Positions 1 through 12,800 of a stretch of DNA of 64,000 bases are shown here, in pieces. The notes beneath the pieces are model-generated. The model saw nothing but the letters and a program-made list of their open reading frames with translations, did not search any database and was not told where the DNA came from. The position numbers and the translations under genes were made by a program. The number at the start of each line of letters is the position of its first letter. Positions within the stretch are counted from its first letter, which is position 1. Source of the stretch: Saururus chinensis (Eukaryota > Streptophyta > Magnoliopsida > Piperales > Saururaceae); NCBI GenBank assembly GCA_035235625.1, contig CP141143.1, positions 19,017,092-19,081,091 of the forward strand, given 5' to 3'.

Positions 1-710
1 GTAGCCTGAGCAGAGGCTAGGTGTTTGCACCCGGAAGGCGATTCCAGCGTCTTTTTCAGAGCCGGCAAAGGACAAGGAGACCGGCATTTGAGTTGACGGG
101 GACAGGGCAGTCAACCAGTGTGGAGGGGATACAAGGCAGATCTTTGAGGATTTTCAAGATGATGAAAAAATGCGCAGCTGTTTTAACCATGATCTATGCG
201 CCGATGTTCCAATTGCTGAAACTATTTCGCTCATGATTACAGGACTATGATCCTAGAAGAGTAAGATGTACAAAGGCAAATGTGCACCAAAATTGCACTC
301 CACAAGAAGAAAACCAAACACACAAGACCATTTGGCATGCTTGCACTGTGAATAAAATAAATAAAATAATATTTCTTTTAGTCAAACCCCTAATGTTGTC
401 AGGTGTGACAACCTTTTCTATCCAACTAGTTAGTGTGGAGAAAAGGGAGTAAGAATATCGAAGAACCGATGACTAAAAGGTCACACACAAACAGCAAAAG
501 GACCAAAAATTAAATAGATAGACACGCCCCACCAAGAACATATATTAACATTGGAATCCGAAAGTCAAACTACCAAAAGGGAGTGAGTGCAGCTCAGGCA
601 ACACTTGTATCACGAGGATAATTATAGCATTAATAAGGGCAAATATACAATTTTTTTACTATTGTACATATTAAATTCAATGTTACACGTAATTGTGTCT
701 GTCTAAGATT
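1..710. other. Downstream flank and 3' UTR of the H+-ATPase gene; no gene seen
   Basis: I see no supported coding sequence here. The stretch adjoining position 710 is expected to hold the 3' UTR of the minus-strand H+-ATPase gene. A 71-codon plus-strand ORF at 21-236 has no recognisable motif and I do not call it. The rest is AT-rich, unremarkable sequence. Confidence 0.5.
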
Positions 711-846
711 TTCACCTCATACAGTGTACGCTTGTTGAATGGTGTCTATGTCTAGACCCTTCAACCTCACCACGGATCCTCATCTCAGACTGTGTAAGCT
801 TGTTGAATGGTGTCTATGTCAAGACCCTTCAACCTCACCACGGACT
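711..846 (-). repeat. 68-bp tandem duplication of the H+-ATPase C-terminal coding end
   Basis: Two direct copies with a 68-bp offset lie at about 779-846 (inside the last coding exon) and 711-778 (just downstream in gene orientation). Each copy, read on the minus strand, encodes the final residues [18 protein letters not shown] followed by TGA. The 19 codons differ at four positions (CTT/CTA, GCT/GCG, ACA/ACT, GTC/GTA), all synonymous third positions. The downstream copy lies after the first stop codon and is shifted in frame relative to it. Confidence 0.9.
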
Positions 847-3800
847 CCACATGCCCCTTCAGGGTGGTGAGTTCTCTCAACCTGCCGATGAAACAATAAT
901 CCGAATCAGTTGTCCCATCCTTAACCGGGTTCAGTGATGGAATTAAAGCTTGGCATTTCAGAAGAGCACGTCTACTCAGTTAACATCAATTTGATAATAT
1001 CAACCAAAGTTTTCAATTCCACAATTTGATAATATCAATCATGGCTCACACGCCTTTGACATACTTGTTATTTTAGACTAATTGACAAAGATAATTAGAG
1101 GAGCATCAACGTTAAAAAGAAAATTAGTCAACTAGCAAAGTATTAACCTTGCAATCTCAGCACGTCTTCGGGCTTCTTCGGCCATTTGATTAAGATCTGT
1201 GAAGTTCGTTCTTTCACTGAACATCTTGGTATCTGGAGGTTGCAAGCCATGCAAAGTCCTCTGGGCGTGTGCCCACTTTAGTTCCCTGGCTTCTTTCCCG
1301 AAGTCTTTCTGTCTTGTAAATGCAATCTGTGGACGCAAGACAGAATCATGATAAAATAAAAAAGTAAAATAATCGAAGGTGGGGACACACAACATACACC
1401 TAAAAGAATACTAACCCTTTGCTCAATAACAAGATCCCAAGCTTTTCCACTAAGGGCATAGCGAATCATGAACTTGATTATATCTAGCGGGAAGTAGAAA
1501 ATAAAATTGTACAGCCAAACAATGCCAGCCCATCCCCAACCAATGCCTTCAATTGCAGCAAATCCCCAGTTTGCATATACTGCTATGAGAGTTGCTACCT
1601 ATATTACGAACAAAATGCATCATAGATCAGAACCAATTATATTAGTCAGAAAAATGTTCAGGGAACACATCATCAACTACCTGGATTTTGCATTCAGAGT
1701 AGGCTTACCAGCTGAGCAATCACAAAAGCTGATACAAGTAGCATGCCTGGACGCTCCACAAAAGACCAATTTCGTGATCGTGTCACAAAAATTAGAGCTT
1801 GGCTTATTGTGCTCACTTGAAGGTAAATTGCTGATGCCAGTTTCTTAAAGTCATCCCGAGCTGTTTTTTCAAGGCTTGAAACCCCAAAGGTCCGCTGTCC
1901 ATTTGCCAAAAACCAAAACAGCTCATACGGTCAATAGCTAACTAGCACCTAAAGATGAGAAGTTCATATATCCTATAGGCATGAAGAACAATATAAATAA
2001 TGAAGCAAAAAAATCAACAAATATGGAAAAAGCACGCATCAACTCAAAATAGCAAAGGCAAGTCTCAAAGCATCTGTGTGTTTCTGTCAGATGATTAAAC
2101 AAAAGGCACAAAATTCTATTATGATCTAAATATGTCATCCAATAGAGCCAACATACAGGAAAAAAATCTGTCTTATAGGCCGCCCAGAAGAAAATGACTG
2201 TCATCATAGCCAAGTAACTCCCAAGAATGATGCCTGTTGCGAAGATCTCTGACAACTTCCAGCTATCTGGTACTGGTGATGGTTTCACCCTGTCCTTTGA
2301 TATCGTCATTATAGTACCTAGCCATGTGTTAGAAATCAGTCAGAAGACACAAACAACACTAAGTAACAGATAAATGTTAAAGCTTTTCAAGTGAATAGAA
2401 CATACCATCATTTAGAATAGCAATGATAAGAACCATGAAAGGAGGAAAATCAAAATTCCAGATGAGGGCCAGTAGCATGAAACCAAGCTGCCAAATTTCA
2501 ACCAAAATTAAAAGAAAAACACAGTTGGTTTTCCACATAATAATCTTAACAGAATGATAAACAACTAATGGCCACTCAAATGCTATCAAGCTACTTATTA
2601 TAGTCGGATGATCAAAGGAAAGAAACATTGTCCATAGAGAACTCACCACAATACGAATTGTAATAGAGACAGCATAAATCTGCAACACATACCAACAACA
2701 TCCAAATTTATTTAAACTCCAGAAGGAGGAACAGTTTCTGATATACATAAAAAAGGGAGAAAAAGCTTTTATATTTTGTTTATCGGTAAAAAGCTTTTAT
2801 GCAATATCTATTATCAGGGAGAAAATGAAGAAAAGCTCACAGTATAGTTCTTCATCCTCTGAAAGATTGCACGACTTGTCAGCACAGCACTGATGATGAC
2901 ACTAAGACCAGGCTCTGTCAGCACAATGTCAGATGCACTGCGAGCTGCATCTGTAGCATCTGCAACTGCTATTCCTATATCAGCTTTCTTCAGTGCTGGA
3001 GCATCATTAACTCCATCACCAGTCATTCCACAAATGTGTTTCCTTGCTTGCAAACGTTTCACTATTTCGTATTTATGCTCTGACAAAAAATTACAATAAT
3101 AAAAACACAGAAAATTAATGGCCAAGAAATTGAAGGGCTTCTTTTGTTGAATGATATACCGGGAAAAACGCCAGCAAAGCCATCAGCCTTTTCAATCAGG
3201 TCATCAATAGGTAGAGCAGCTATCGACTCATCTTTGTTTTGGCCCAGTAAAGCAGAAGAAGGATACATGTTGGTTCCCATTCCCAAGCGGCGGCCAGTTT
3301 CCTTACCAATTGCAAGTTGATCACCTTATTCAACAAAACTCAATGTCAGGTATTTTTGTCCATAAAGCATAATAACAATACTCGTAAACGGGATTGTCCT
3401 AAATGCTTAAGATAGACTTAAGAATGCAGTAACGTCCATGAAGCTCACATTGGCCTTCATAGTATTAAAGTTCAGTGGCTAGTTGTATGGTGAGTAGAAC
3501 TTAGGAGTTAACAATATGGTTTTCTTAATTTGGATGCAAATTTTAAAAAATAACACTTTATATAGAAGAGCATCCTCGTGTAAGATTTCATGGTTTAACA
3601 AGTCAATCATTCAAACCCATTTGGCGGTACATACTCCCTGGTTTTCTTTGAATCAAGAGTCTTATTGACTGCTAACTGTTTGTTGATCTGTATATGTAAA
3701 TCAAGCAATAGCAATAAATAAAACACACCTGTTATCATTTTGACATTCACCCCAAGGTTGAGAGCTCTCCTGATTGTTTCAGCACTGTCATGTCGAGGAG

Positions 3801-6414
3801 GATCGAAGAGAGGCATCAAACCAATGAACTGCCATGGACCTCCTGGACTTTCCTTCGTCCCTTCAGGAACCTCCTGCATTGTTTTAAATAAAGGATTGAC
3901 AAAATTACTACCAACAAATAATAAACAAGGAGATTAAATCTTCATTAACAATTATAATTCTAAAGACAAGCAAATGGCACTTTACTTGGTATGCAACAGC
4001 AAGAGACCTAAGACCTCGCTCAGCAAACTTGTCAATCACAGCATGAACTCTGCGTTCTATGTCAGACTTATTGTGGGCAAGATTAAGTATCTGTCATTTA
4101 CAACAAAGTAGGATAGAAAAAAAAACAAGGATTCCAAATAGGATCTTCCAATTATAAAGCATTCTTAATTAAAAAGCATAGTGAATGAAGAATTTGTACC
4201 TGCTCTGGTGCACCTTTGCTTACACGGTGCATTTTCCCATCAGTATCAATATAGGTCAATGCCGTTCTCTTGTCAGTTGGGTTAAAAGGAAGAAAATGCA
4301 CTTCCTGAATGCTAGCCCGAGCCTTTTGATAGAATTAAGGAGAAAAATTAAAGAAGAATTAAAGTGGGAAAGTTTAATTTCCTTCGTAATGGTAGCTGTA
4401 TGAATCCCCTGAAAAATATCCTACCTCTTTCGGGTCAGCCAGCATGCCCACGATGGCAGTATCAATGGCGTCTTGATTTTCCACTCGGGAGGCTCTAGCA
4501 GCCATCAAAATCACTGTATCTTGGTCTACACCTTTAGTGAAAACCTGAATCAACAAGCACTATTCATACACGCACACATAGATAGATAGAGAGAGAGAAT
4601 TGTCTGTCTCACCTCAACAAGATTCTTGTCGACTGTTAACTTATTCAGGGTTAAAGTGCCTGTTTTATCACTACACAAGACATCCATACCCGCCATTTCT
4701 TCAATAGCCGTCATTCTTTTAGTAATGGCTCCCTGCAGCACGAACCACAAACTAAAAAGTTAGCTTCTTTATGCCACATAAAGTAACCGATATCCACACA
4801 AAAATTTCTTCCACGCACCTGCTGTGCTAACCGATGAGATCCAATCGCCATTGTGACGGAGAGAACTGTTGGCATAGCAATTGGAATCCCACCAATAAGA
4901 AGAACTAAGAGATTATCAATTCCAGGTCGATAATCTCGATGTTGGATAGGATACATGACAATAATCTCAATTATCATCCCAATAGCAATGGAGCATATAC
5001 AAAAGTTTCCAATGGCGGTCAAGACCTGTGCAGCATAAAAAGCATGAGCATAAAAGTCGATGCTTCATAGCAGATCCAAATATTGCTATCTCTCACCTTC
5101 TGGAAGTGGCCAACTTGGTTAGTGGAGTCAACTAGGTGAGCAGCTTTTCCAAAGAACGTGTGCACGCCAGTGGCAATGACAACAGCTTCAATTTCTCCTT
5201 GCTTGCAGGTGGATCCAGAGTAAACACCATCTCCAGGCCCTTTTGTCACAGGCAGAGACTCACCTGTAAGTGCAGACTGCAAAATATGCGGATAGGATCA
5301 GTCGTTAAAAACTATTTTTGCAAGTCAATCTTATAACCAAAAATTAAATACCTGATCGATTTTTAGAGGATCACCACTAAGGAGGCGAGAATCTGCAGGA
5401 ACGATATCCCCAAGCTTGATACTAATGATATCACCAGGAACAAGGACCGAAGCATCTTGCTCACTCCACCTACCATCTCTTAGTACCTATATTGCGAACA
5501 GAAGAACCATAATTCACCAACAGGTAACGCAGACCAAACTCAATTTTCGAAGAAAATAAAAAATAACTACTAAAATTAACTTAGGATGTACTTTATTTTA
5601 CAGTGGATACAAGGGAAAGACAGAACTATCAGCCACTCAGTTGGAGAAGTTTTCAAGAGAATGCTCACACTATCGTTCCCAGGGAAAGATAAGGCAGCGG
5701 ATGGGGTACCTTAGCTTTTGGTGCAAGGCGGGCCATAAGTGCCGCAGCAGCATTGCCCGCATTATTCTCCTCAATGAAGCTAATAGTTGAATTAATCACG
5801 AGCAGGGTTATAATCCCAACAAAGTCCTGCCAGTCCGGCGCCTTTCCCTGCAGATAATTATACATCATTAAAATCACCCAAAGTTGCCCTAAAAAATAAG
5901 CACACGGAACAAAGGAGAAGGTCGGGAATCTAACTCCTCCGTTGGCAAGAGCAATGGCCATGATGGCAGCAGCTTCCATGACCCATGACAGCGGATTCCA
6001 CATAAATCCCAAAAACTTCAAGAACTTGCTCTCCTGAAATATTCAGAAAACAAACCAAATTCAGATGAAATACATAGAACAATAAAAAAAAATATCAACG
6101 CTGATCATACAAAAGGAAAGAAGGAGGACCTTCTTTTCCTCGAGCTTATTATGGCCGAAAATTTGGAGCCTCCTCTCAGCATCCTCAGTAGTTAAACCCC
6201 CCGTAAAGCATCTAAGCGTCTGGAAAACCTCCTCGATGGGAATGTTCTCCTGCAGAGGGCCGCCAACACAGCACACATACAGATCAAACCCTCAGCACAG
6301 TCACATCAGTCATGAAACACCAAAGCAAACAATTTCAAACAACTGATACAAATTCATTACCAAATCGACAGCTTCGTGCAACACCGCATCCAGACCTTCC
6401 TGATTCCCGTCCAT
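785..6414 (-). CDS. Plasma-membrane H+-ATPase (P3A-type), subfamily II-like, complete, 21 coding exons
   Basis: ATP-driven proton pump of the plasma membrane; it sets the proton gradient used for nutrient uptake and cell expansion. I could splice 21 coding exons with consistent phases: 6414-6361, 6249-6130, 6033-5935, 5847-5710, 5486-5352, 5276-5097, 5025-4819, 4732-4613, 4544-4425, 4322-4200, 4090-3986, 3873-3729, 3324-3160, 3079-2841, 2679-2647, 2487-2406, 2317-2157, 1894-1709, 1598-1416, 1326-1148 and 881-785. They give 956 residues, the usual length. Visible motifs are TGES (Glu188), CSDKTGT with the phosphorylated Asp333, TGDGVNDAP (Asp592, Asp596), the membrane Asp688 in ILND, and the C-terminal AYTV whose penultimate Thr955 is the known 14-3-3 site. 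The start at 6414 gives MDGNQEGL; many relatives are equally short there. Similarity to PMA4/AHA11-type pumps suggests subfamily II; this assignment is from memory of the family. No lesion was seen in the reading frame. Confidence 0.97.
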
Positions 6415-7250
6415 TCCTCCCTCCTCCTCCGCAACCACTCACCACCTGCATCCCCACAGCACACAACACAAAAGTTTTTTTAAAAACAAAAACAAAAAAG
6501 ACAGAAGCTTTACAAAAGAATTAGCTCAGAAAGCCAGACTGCAATGCAAATTGCAAATAAAAACCCAGAATTTTTAACAGAAGAAAACGGAGGAAACGAA
6601 CTTGAACCCAAATGAGGAATCAGAGCCGTGAAACCGAAAAGAGTGTCCCCGACGGGAGAAGGAGATGGGACTAACGGCCGCAGTTGAGGCCCGTTTCCTA
6701 GATATTCGCCTGTCACTCACCGTGTGTGCTGCATATGGCATAGATGGGGTGAGTAAGAAGAAGCACCCCGTACTTCGCGAGTACAAACTCAATGAAAAGT
6801 GAGATAGATGACGATGATGAGCAAAATCCCACACCTTCAACGAATTACTTGTGATATGAATTGAGTAGCTGTTAATCCGTGGGAAGAACTCGATGGGAAC
6901 ACAAGTACTTTTCACAAGAACATGATAAAAGTAGAAAACGAAGATGAAAAGGTGGAACACGTCGCAGTCAATACACGAGATCTGGACTCTCAAGTAATAC
7001 GCTTCAGTGAAGTGGCGGAGAAGAAGAGTCTGCGGGTCTTCCTGCTCCACTCGTCCTGCCCAGTCACTCGGATTTTTGTCATTTCCTGCCATGACACTCC
7101 ACGTGAAGCGTCGAGCTCGATACGTTTTCCCGGTATCGACTATCGAGTGTACTTCGTCAACTCAACCCGATCCAACGAACCGGGATTGATTCCCCTCCTT
7201 CGAAATGGGCTCCCATGGCTCATTTCATTGTGGAGCAAGAAAAATTGTTC
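6415..7250 (-). promoter_or_regulatory. 5' leader and promoter region of the H+-ATPase gene, with a probable leader intron
   Basis: A strong donor (CACACG then GTGAGT, boundary 6721/6720) and an acceptor (GATGCAG, boundary 6446/6445) suggest a leader intron at 6446-6720, as occurs in many plant H+-ATPase genes. A CACGTG G-box core lies at 7100-7105. A long minus-strand ORF (6574-7092, starting MAGNDKNPSDW) covers this leader. Spliced, it runs out of frame with the main ATG, so I treat it as fortuitous or an upstream ORF. The transcription start was not located. Confidence 0.5.
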
Positions 7251-7404
7251 TTTATACTGAAGAGGGGCCAATTTATTTATGGAATAAATATAATAATACC
7301 ACATTGACCATATGAGCTAAATATTTACAATCGACCTATTTATCAAAAAAAATCCATTAATCTATTCTTTTTATTTTATATTAATAATTTTATTTAAAAG
7401 ATTA

Positions 7405-7620
7405 ATACTCTTTCGGTCTTAAATTAATAGTTTTATTTGACAAAAACATTTATTCCATATTAATAATTTTATTTTGTTTTAAGTTAAGTGGTTGAGTACT
7501 TAAAAAAGAGTGTCATAAGTTTATTTTCATTTTTTTAGATGTAGGTTTCACCATTCAATAAGTTTTTTTATTTTTTTAAATATAACTATTAATCTGGGCC
7601 AAAGAGAATACTAGTTATTA
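7405..7620. mobile_element. Stowaway/mariner-like MITE, copy 1
   Basis: The left end begins near CTCTTTCGGTCTTAAATTAA and the right end, read in reverse, gives a matching CTCTTTGGCCCAGATTAA, both next to TA. That fits Tc1/mariner-type MITEs. The interior is AT-rich with no ORF. A clearly related copy in opposite orientation lies at 59718-59890: both share the block AAAAAAGAGTG, then AAGTTTATTTTC, then TTTAAATATAACTATTA in the same order. Confidence 0.6.
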
Positions 7621-8039
7621 TTGAATAGTGTTAACTACATGTAAAAGAACAAAGAATAGTTTATGAAATATTTTTTTAAGTACTCACCACCTAAAATTAG
7701 GTAATGTAGAGCTATTAATATTGGATAAAGATTTTTTTCGAAATAGAATTATTTATATAGGACAAATAGATTACATGGCATTGGCTATGGAAATTTATAT
7801 GTTTTACTTTTTGTATTTGATAATCTCTCACTTATCATTTTTCTTTGAATTCCTTTTTTGATGGAAAATTTCCACTTCTTTTTTGTGATCTCTAGTATCT
7901 GTATCTTTTCATCATTGACATCGGGCCTCAATTAGTATGAATTTACCTACTAAGGGTGTGAGTGTAATATAATAGATAGCTAGGTACAAAATATAGCCTA
8001 TTATGTTGAAAAACAAAAGTACTTGGGCTGCATCAAAAA
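7621..8039. other. AT-rich intergenic sequence, nothing recognised
   Basis: Homopolymer-rich, low-GC sequence without an ORF or repeat unit that I could support. Confidence 0.5.
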
Positions 8040-8475
8040 ATTGGAACCGAATTGAATTAGGTGAAATCGAACCGAAATTTAGTGGTTCGGTTCGATTTGG
8101 TTCCTGATCCGATTTCAGTTCGGTTCTTATAAAAAAAACTGAATGAATTTCAATTCGTTTAGTTTTAAGAAAAAAAAAACCAAAATTAGAACCGAACTGA
8201 AACCGAATCAATTTAATTAAAATAATTTCGGTTCGGTTCGGTTTTAAGAAAAAAAATCAATTTTTTATATAAAAATATATAATTTTATATTATATCTACC
8301 TAAATTTAATTTATTAATATAATTTAATTAAAATATTTGATTTTTATTCGGTTTCGGTTCTTATATCGGTTCGGTTTGATTTTTATATTTAAGTTTTAAA
8401 TATCGGTTCGGTTCTTGAGATTCGGTTCTTGAATTCGGTTAGGTTCGGTTCCTACAAGAACCGAACCGATATGCA
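8040..8475. repeat. CGGTTCGGTT-rich degenerate repeat with inverted ends
   Basis: The block is dense in GGTTCGGTT and its complement AACCGAACC. It opens with GGAACCGAATTG in one orientation and closes with AGAACCGAACCGATATG. Between them is an AT-rich core around 8220-8340. This short-period repeat type is common in plant intergenic DNA. It could be a decayed non-autonomous element; no target-site duplication was found. Confidence 0.6.
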
Positions 8476-9650
8476 ACCATAAAAACTACCATCCTTGTAC
8501 TACAATACAGAGGGGTCCTATTTTTAGGCTCATCATCAAGGAGGGCATGTGACATGAGAAGAAGACTATCAAACCACATGGGTAGGACCTATGTGAATTT
8601 GAACCTTTTTTGATGAGGAGGACCATTCACTATGGTCAGTCAAATAATTTAACTCTAAATTAATAAATTTAATTTTGAATCAATATTGTTGAAAATCTAT
8701 AACATTAGATGAATAGGTCCAATATTTTAAAAAATCCTAATCAACAAGTACGAATTTAAAATTTCAATTGGTTTTAGATTTATTTAACTTCTCTTCAGGT
8801 ATCCATAAAATATATTCAGCAACACTTAATGTATAAGGAGTTATAATGATGCACAAAAATAGACCACATATCTACATAAGATTGAAATTTGTGAACCTTT
8901 ATTTTTTTGGGGTGGCAATCAAGTAGTCAATTAATCATTTGGACATATTAGACACTTGGGAATGTCCAAGACTCTGTAATTGCCTATTTGTTTAACTGTG
9001 TCAATTTAATTGATAGTTTGTCTGCCCAAGTCCCATTGTCCAATAGTTTAAATGTTCAATTGCCTACTGATCCAAATGTTGAACTAATTGAATGATGGAT
9101 TGGCCAATTAGCCGACTAACAAGATCGATTGATGCCAAATTTTTTGATAGAATTTATCCACTAAACCTATTTTAGAAAATTTGTTCCTTTCAAAGCCTAG
9201 ACACTAAGTTGGAAGCCTCATTTCCTTGAAAGTTAAGTTTTGAATCTACTTCATATTTTTTACTAGTTCGTCATCAATATTAATAAGATGACAATATTAC
9301 CCTAAGGTTCGTTAATTTTAAATTATATTTAAATTTTTATTTTTTAAAAAATAAAAAAAATAAGTCACAACTAAGATGCAGTCGATGACACAACCCGAGG
9401 GTTCACTCATCCCCCCTAGGCTTTGTCTTTTGATATTTTGTTAAAACATTGGCGCTTGAAGCCACATGGTACTGGCAACAAAAACATGTTACTAGTGGCA
9501 TCAAACTATTTCCATAGTTTGGCCCACGGCGACCATAGCTAGTGTCACGATGGCTCCTACAAAATAGAAAAGAGAGAGGTGAGGATATAAATGTCATCTA
9601 TTTTTAGATTTAAATTAAAATAAATATTAATTTTAGTCCCATTTAAGTGC
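8476..9650. other. Intergenic AT-rich DNA, nothing recognised
   Basis: No ORF with a family signature, RNA gene or repeat unit could be supported. The density of stop codons is high in all frames. Confidence 0.5.
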
Positions 9651-9820
9651 GCCCTGGCTCACGTGCAATTGCATGCATAGGGGCATTGTGAGCCATTAGA
9701 TATAAATCTAATGGCTCACATTACTCAAAGGGCATTTTATACCCGGAGTTATATAAGCCATTAGATATAACTTCGACGACTCACAATGCCCCGATGCATA
9801 TAATTACACATGAGCCGGGG
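9651..9820. mobile_element. Small fold-back (inverted-repeat) element
   Basis: About 55 bp at the left (GCCCTGGCTCAC... to GGGGCATTGTGAG) is repeated in inverted orientation at the right (CTCACAATGCCCC ... to TGAGCCGGGG). A second short inverted pair lies inside (GAGCCATTAGATATA / TATCTAATGGCTC). About 170 bp overall, with no coding capacity. The superfamily is uncertain because no clean target-site duplication is visible. Confidence 0.6.
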
Positions 9821-12800
9821 TAATTTTAAAAATTTCCCTTAATTTCATCTTTTTTAAATATATGATATAATTGTTTTTAACTTTTTTACCTTCTTAGGCA
9901 TATTATTTAGTTGCTTAATTTGCTATGGTCTACTCTTCTCCTTAATCCGCCTTCTGACATTAGGAGAACCAAGGAGATGGACACAAGTCACAGCAGGGAA
10001 AAGACTCGACCCAAACCGGACCCTGTGCCGTACCAGGTGATTCTGTACGAGTCGATAGACATGGAAACCGCAGTCAGTCAAACGCGCAGCCAGTAGATCG
10101 ACCTGGAAACCGCCGCAGTCAAACGGGCAGGCAGAGCTCGATTATTTTCCTGTTTTTCAATGTTTTCAGTCTCCGTGATTGAAACCTGTTCTTCTTAAAG
10201 ATTCCCCAATTTATCGCCTTCTTATTCTCCCAATTGCCTCTTTCACGTGATAAGCTCTTCTATCCTTTTCGGGGTTGTATCATTTATGTGATTTGGCCAC
10301 TCCTCGCTTGAGAAGGTTCCCAGCTTGGGGCGTGCTGCTGAAAAAGGCGAGCGGCCGAATCTCATCTTCTTATCCTTTCTATCAGCTTTTTATTCACATT
10401 CTGTATAAGTTAATATATATTAAAATATATACGGTCGATCTTAGTCTAATGGCTTCTACACTCTACTCACTGTGAGTAGGAAGTAGGAACATGAAAACCT
10501 CTTCTGATTTACTGATTGGGTTTCCTTCTTTGCTGCTGACCAGTGAAATGTGGGGCCTACAAACGTCTGTATTTTGTACCGGGGTGAAGTTTGGGCCCGC
10601 GGTTACCTGGCACGGCTAAAAGGATACGGATCTGTTGTGGGGCCATCGGATCTAGACCGGATGTGGACTTATTTAGGAGTTAGGACACACCAAATGGCTC
10701 TACCGTGCCACTAATCTGCCAGTGCTCATGTTGCTTGATGCGTTCATCAAAGTGGCAACTATGGTGCATTGTGCGAAAGCGCCCCTTTGGGAAATCAAGG
10801 AGGAAAAAAATGCTCCAAAAAGTTACACCAAAAAAGCTCGTCCGACTAAAAAGGGTCCAAATCCGTAGTCACTACTTTTCTAAGACCGAATCACCGTTAA
10901 GGTGGCTTTTAGAAGAGCTTGTTAACCCGTTTGTTATGTTTAACCGCCGTTGACACCGCAAAACAGCCATCCCGCCTGTGAATGGCGGCCGGCACCGGAG
11001 TAGACTGGCTGCTGGACAGGGTGAAAAGCCTGGCCTGTTTTGTGTTCTTCCCCGATTCATTGTAGGAGAAAAAGTGGGTGGGACAGAAAAATTGGCCACC
11101 GTCTGATCATCAAATTTGAGTAACTACAACTAGCCAAGTGACATCCAAGCTTTAGTAGGTTTGCACTCAATTAGAGGCCGAAACTTTTAATTGGAAGAGG
11201 CAGAAGCATCAGATATGGCTAAAGAAATATCACCCAACACATCTAAGCAAGTGCTATTCTGTCTTAAAGAAATTAGAAAAAAAAGGTGCTATCTGCAAAC
11301 GTGTATCCTTCTTCAGCTGCCATGTTAATTTGACCTTAGTGGGAGAAGGTGGCGATGTTATGAACTTAGAATATTGGAGTTATAAAAGTTGCTCAGTGGG
11401 TGAACATTCTGCAATTCTTCACTCTCACTTTCTATTCATTAGTACTCCTTTGCATCTTAAGGTGACCACATGAAATGACTTTATATAGTAACGTAGGTGT
11501 CAGGTGCATCAACTTTTTTGTGTGGCAGTGGTCCATTTCGTACGCTTTATAGAGTACCCTTTTACTTTTGCTCATTACTATTATTATTAAAGAGGACAAA
11601 TGGATCTACATGTTTTGCCATGACCCACCTCGGCGCCTTGCCTTTGCGTACAAAAAGCTTTGGATTTGCAAACCAGGCCTATTTGTAGTTCAGTGGGCGA
11701 TGAGATGAAACAAAGGTGGGAAACTTCAAAGTTCACATACGTGATTTGGAAGAGCATCTGATTCCCGAGGGCAAGTCTGGCCGGCCATATCCGTGGTATC
11801 TTGGAGCATCGAATAAGCCTACTTGATAGCCCTTGTCATGCTTTTCAAGTTCTTATCCAGCTCTCACATCGATAAATCATCGAAGCTGCATGGGTTCGTA
11901 AGTCGCCATCAACTGCGCCAAACTGCAATCTTATGCAAATTATTAGTTTTGCAAAAATAGAGAGAGAGAGCGACTCTAATCAGTGAGTAGCAATGCTTAT
12001 TATTTTGGAACTTTAAATGTGTAGATAAACTACATGGATATCCCCATTGCAGTGCCATTATGGGTTAGTGTTTGCAATTTGTATTGTGAATATTGTATTA
12101 CAATAGGGTAAAAAAAAAACTCTATTAGTTCTCTAGATTTATGTTGGTATGTGCCCCGAGTATTTCACTGTCAATGTAGTTTTTTACCTCGCTAAATCAC
12201 TATCAACGTTGTTTTCTACTGCTGGAAAGACAAGCCACGATTCAATTGAAGCCTGTTTGGCGAGGGATCCACTAGATAGTGGACAAGATCCTCAGCTCCA
12301 ACAGCTGGTAGATAACTTGACGGGCCCCATGTCTGAGACATGCACTTGCTTTGTACCCTCACGCCGTAACAACTAACATCACGGACTTGTACGGTGCCTC
12401 ATTCGCAATCTACAAATGATAATTGAGGTAGTAGTTACATTTAACGGAAAGAGAAAGATTACCAGTAGCACTACAAGGTTGAAAAATAAAAAAGACATCG
12501 TACGTACGTCTGGTTTTGTTTCTGCTGTCATGTTTCAGTGTCTCGAGGATCTGTTCTTCGAATCCCTTTTGTATACGTCAACATACAATCAGTTTCACAT
12601 CAAACAAACAAAATTTCAAAGTTTAAGCCCGGATTTTGATCAAATCTATTAAGATAACAAACTGACAAGGTTTCAAGTAGCAAAAACTCGCCAGGATCAA
12701 GTCCAGGGGACTGGGTGCATTTACCGTCCACAGAACTGGCATTCAAGCAGTGACGATATGAAGATATCAGAAAGCTAGTGAGGGGCATTAAGTGTACATG

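Noticed and set aside
21-236. 71-codon plus-strand ORF at the window edge
   Set aside because: Arg-rich without a recognisable domain or conserved start context; could be the edge of a gene outside the window but nothing supports it.
6574-7092. 172-codon minus-strand ORF upstream of the H+-ATPase
   Set aside because: It spans leader, likely intron and AT-rich sequence, has no known domain, and once spliced is out of frame with the pump. Kept only as a note in the leader entry.
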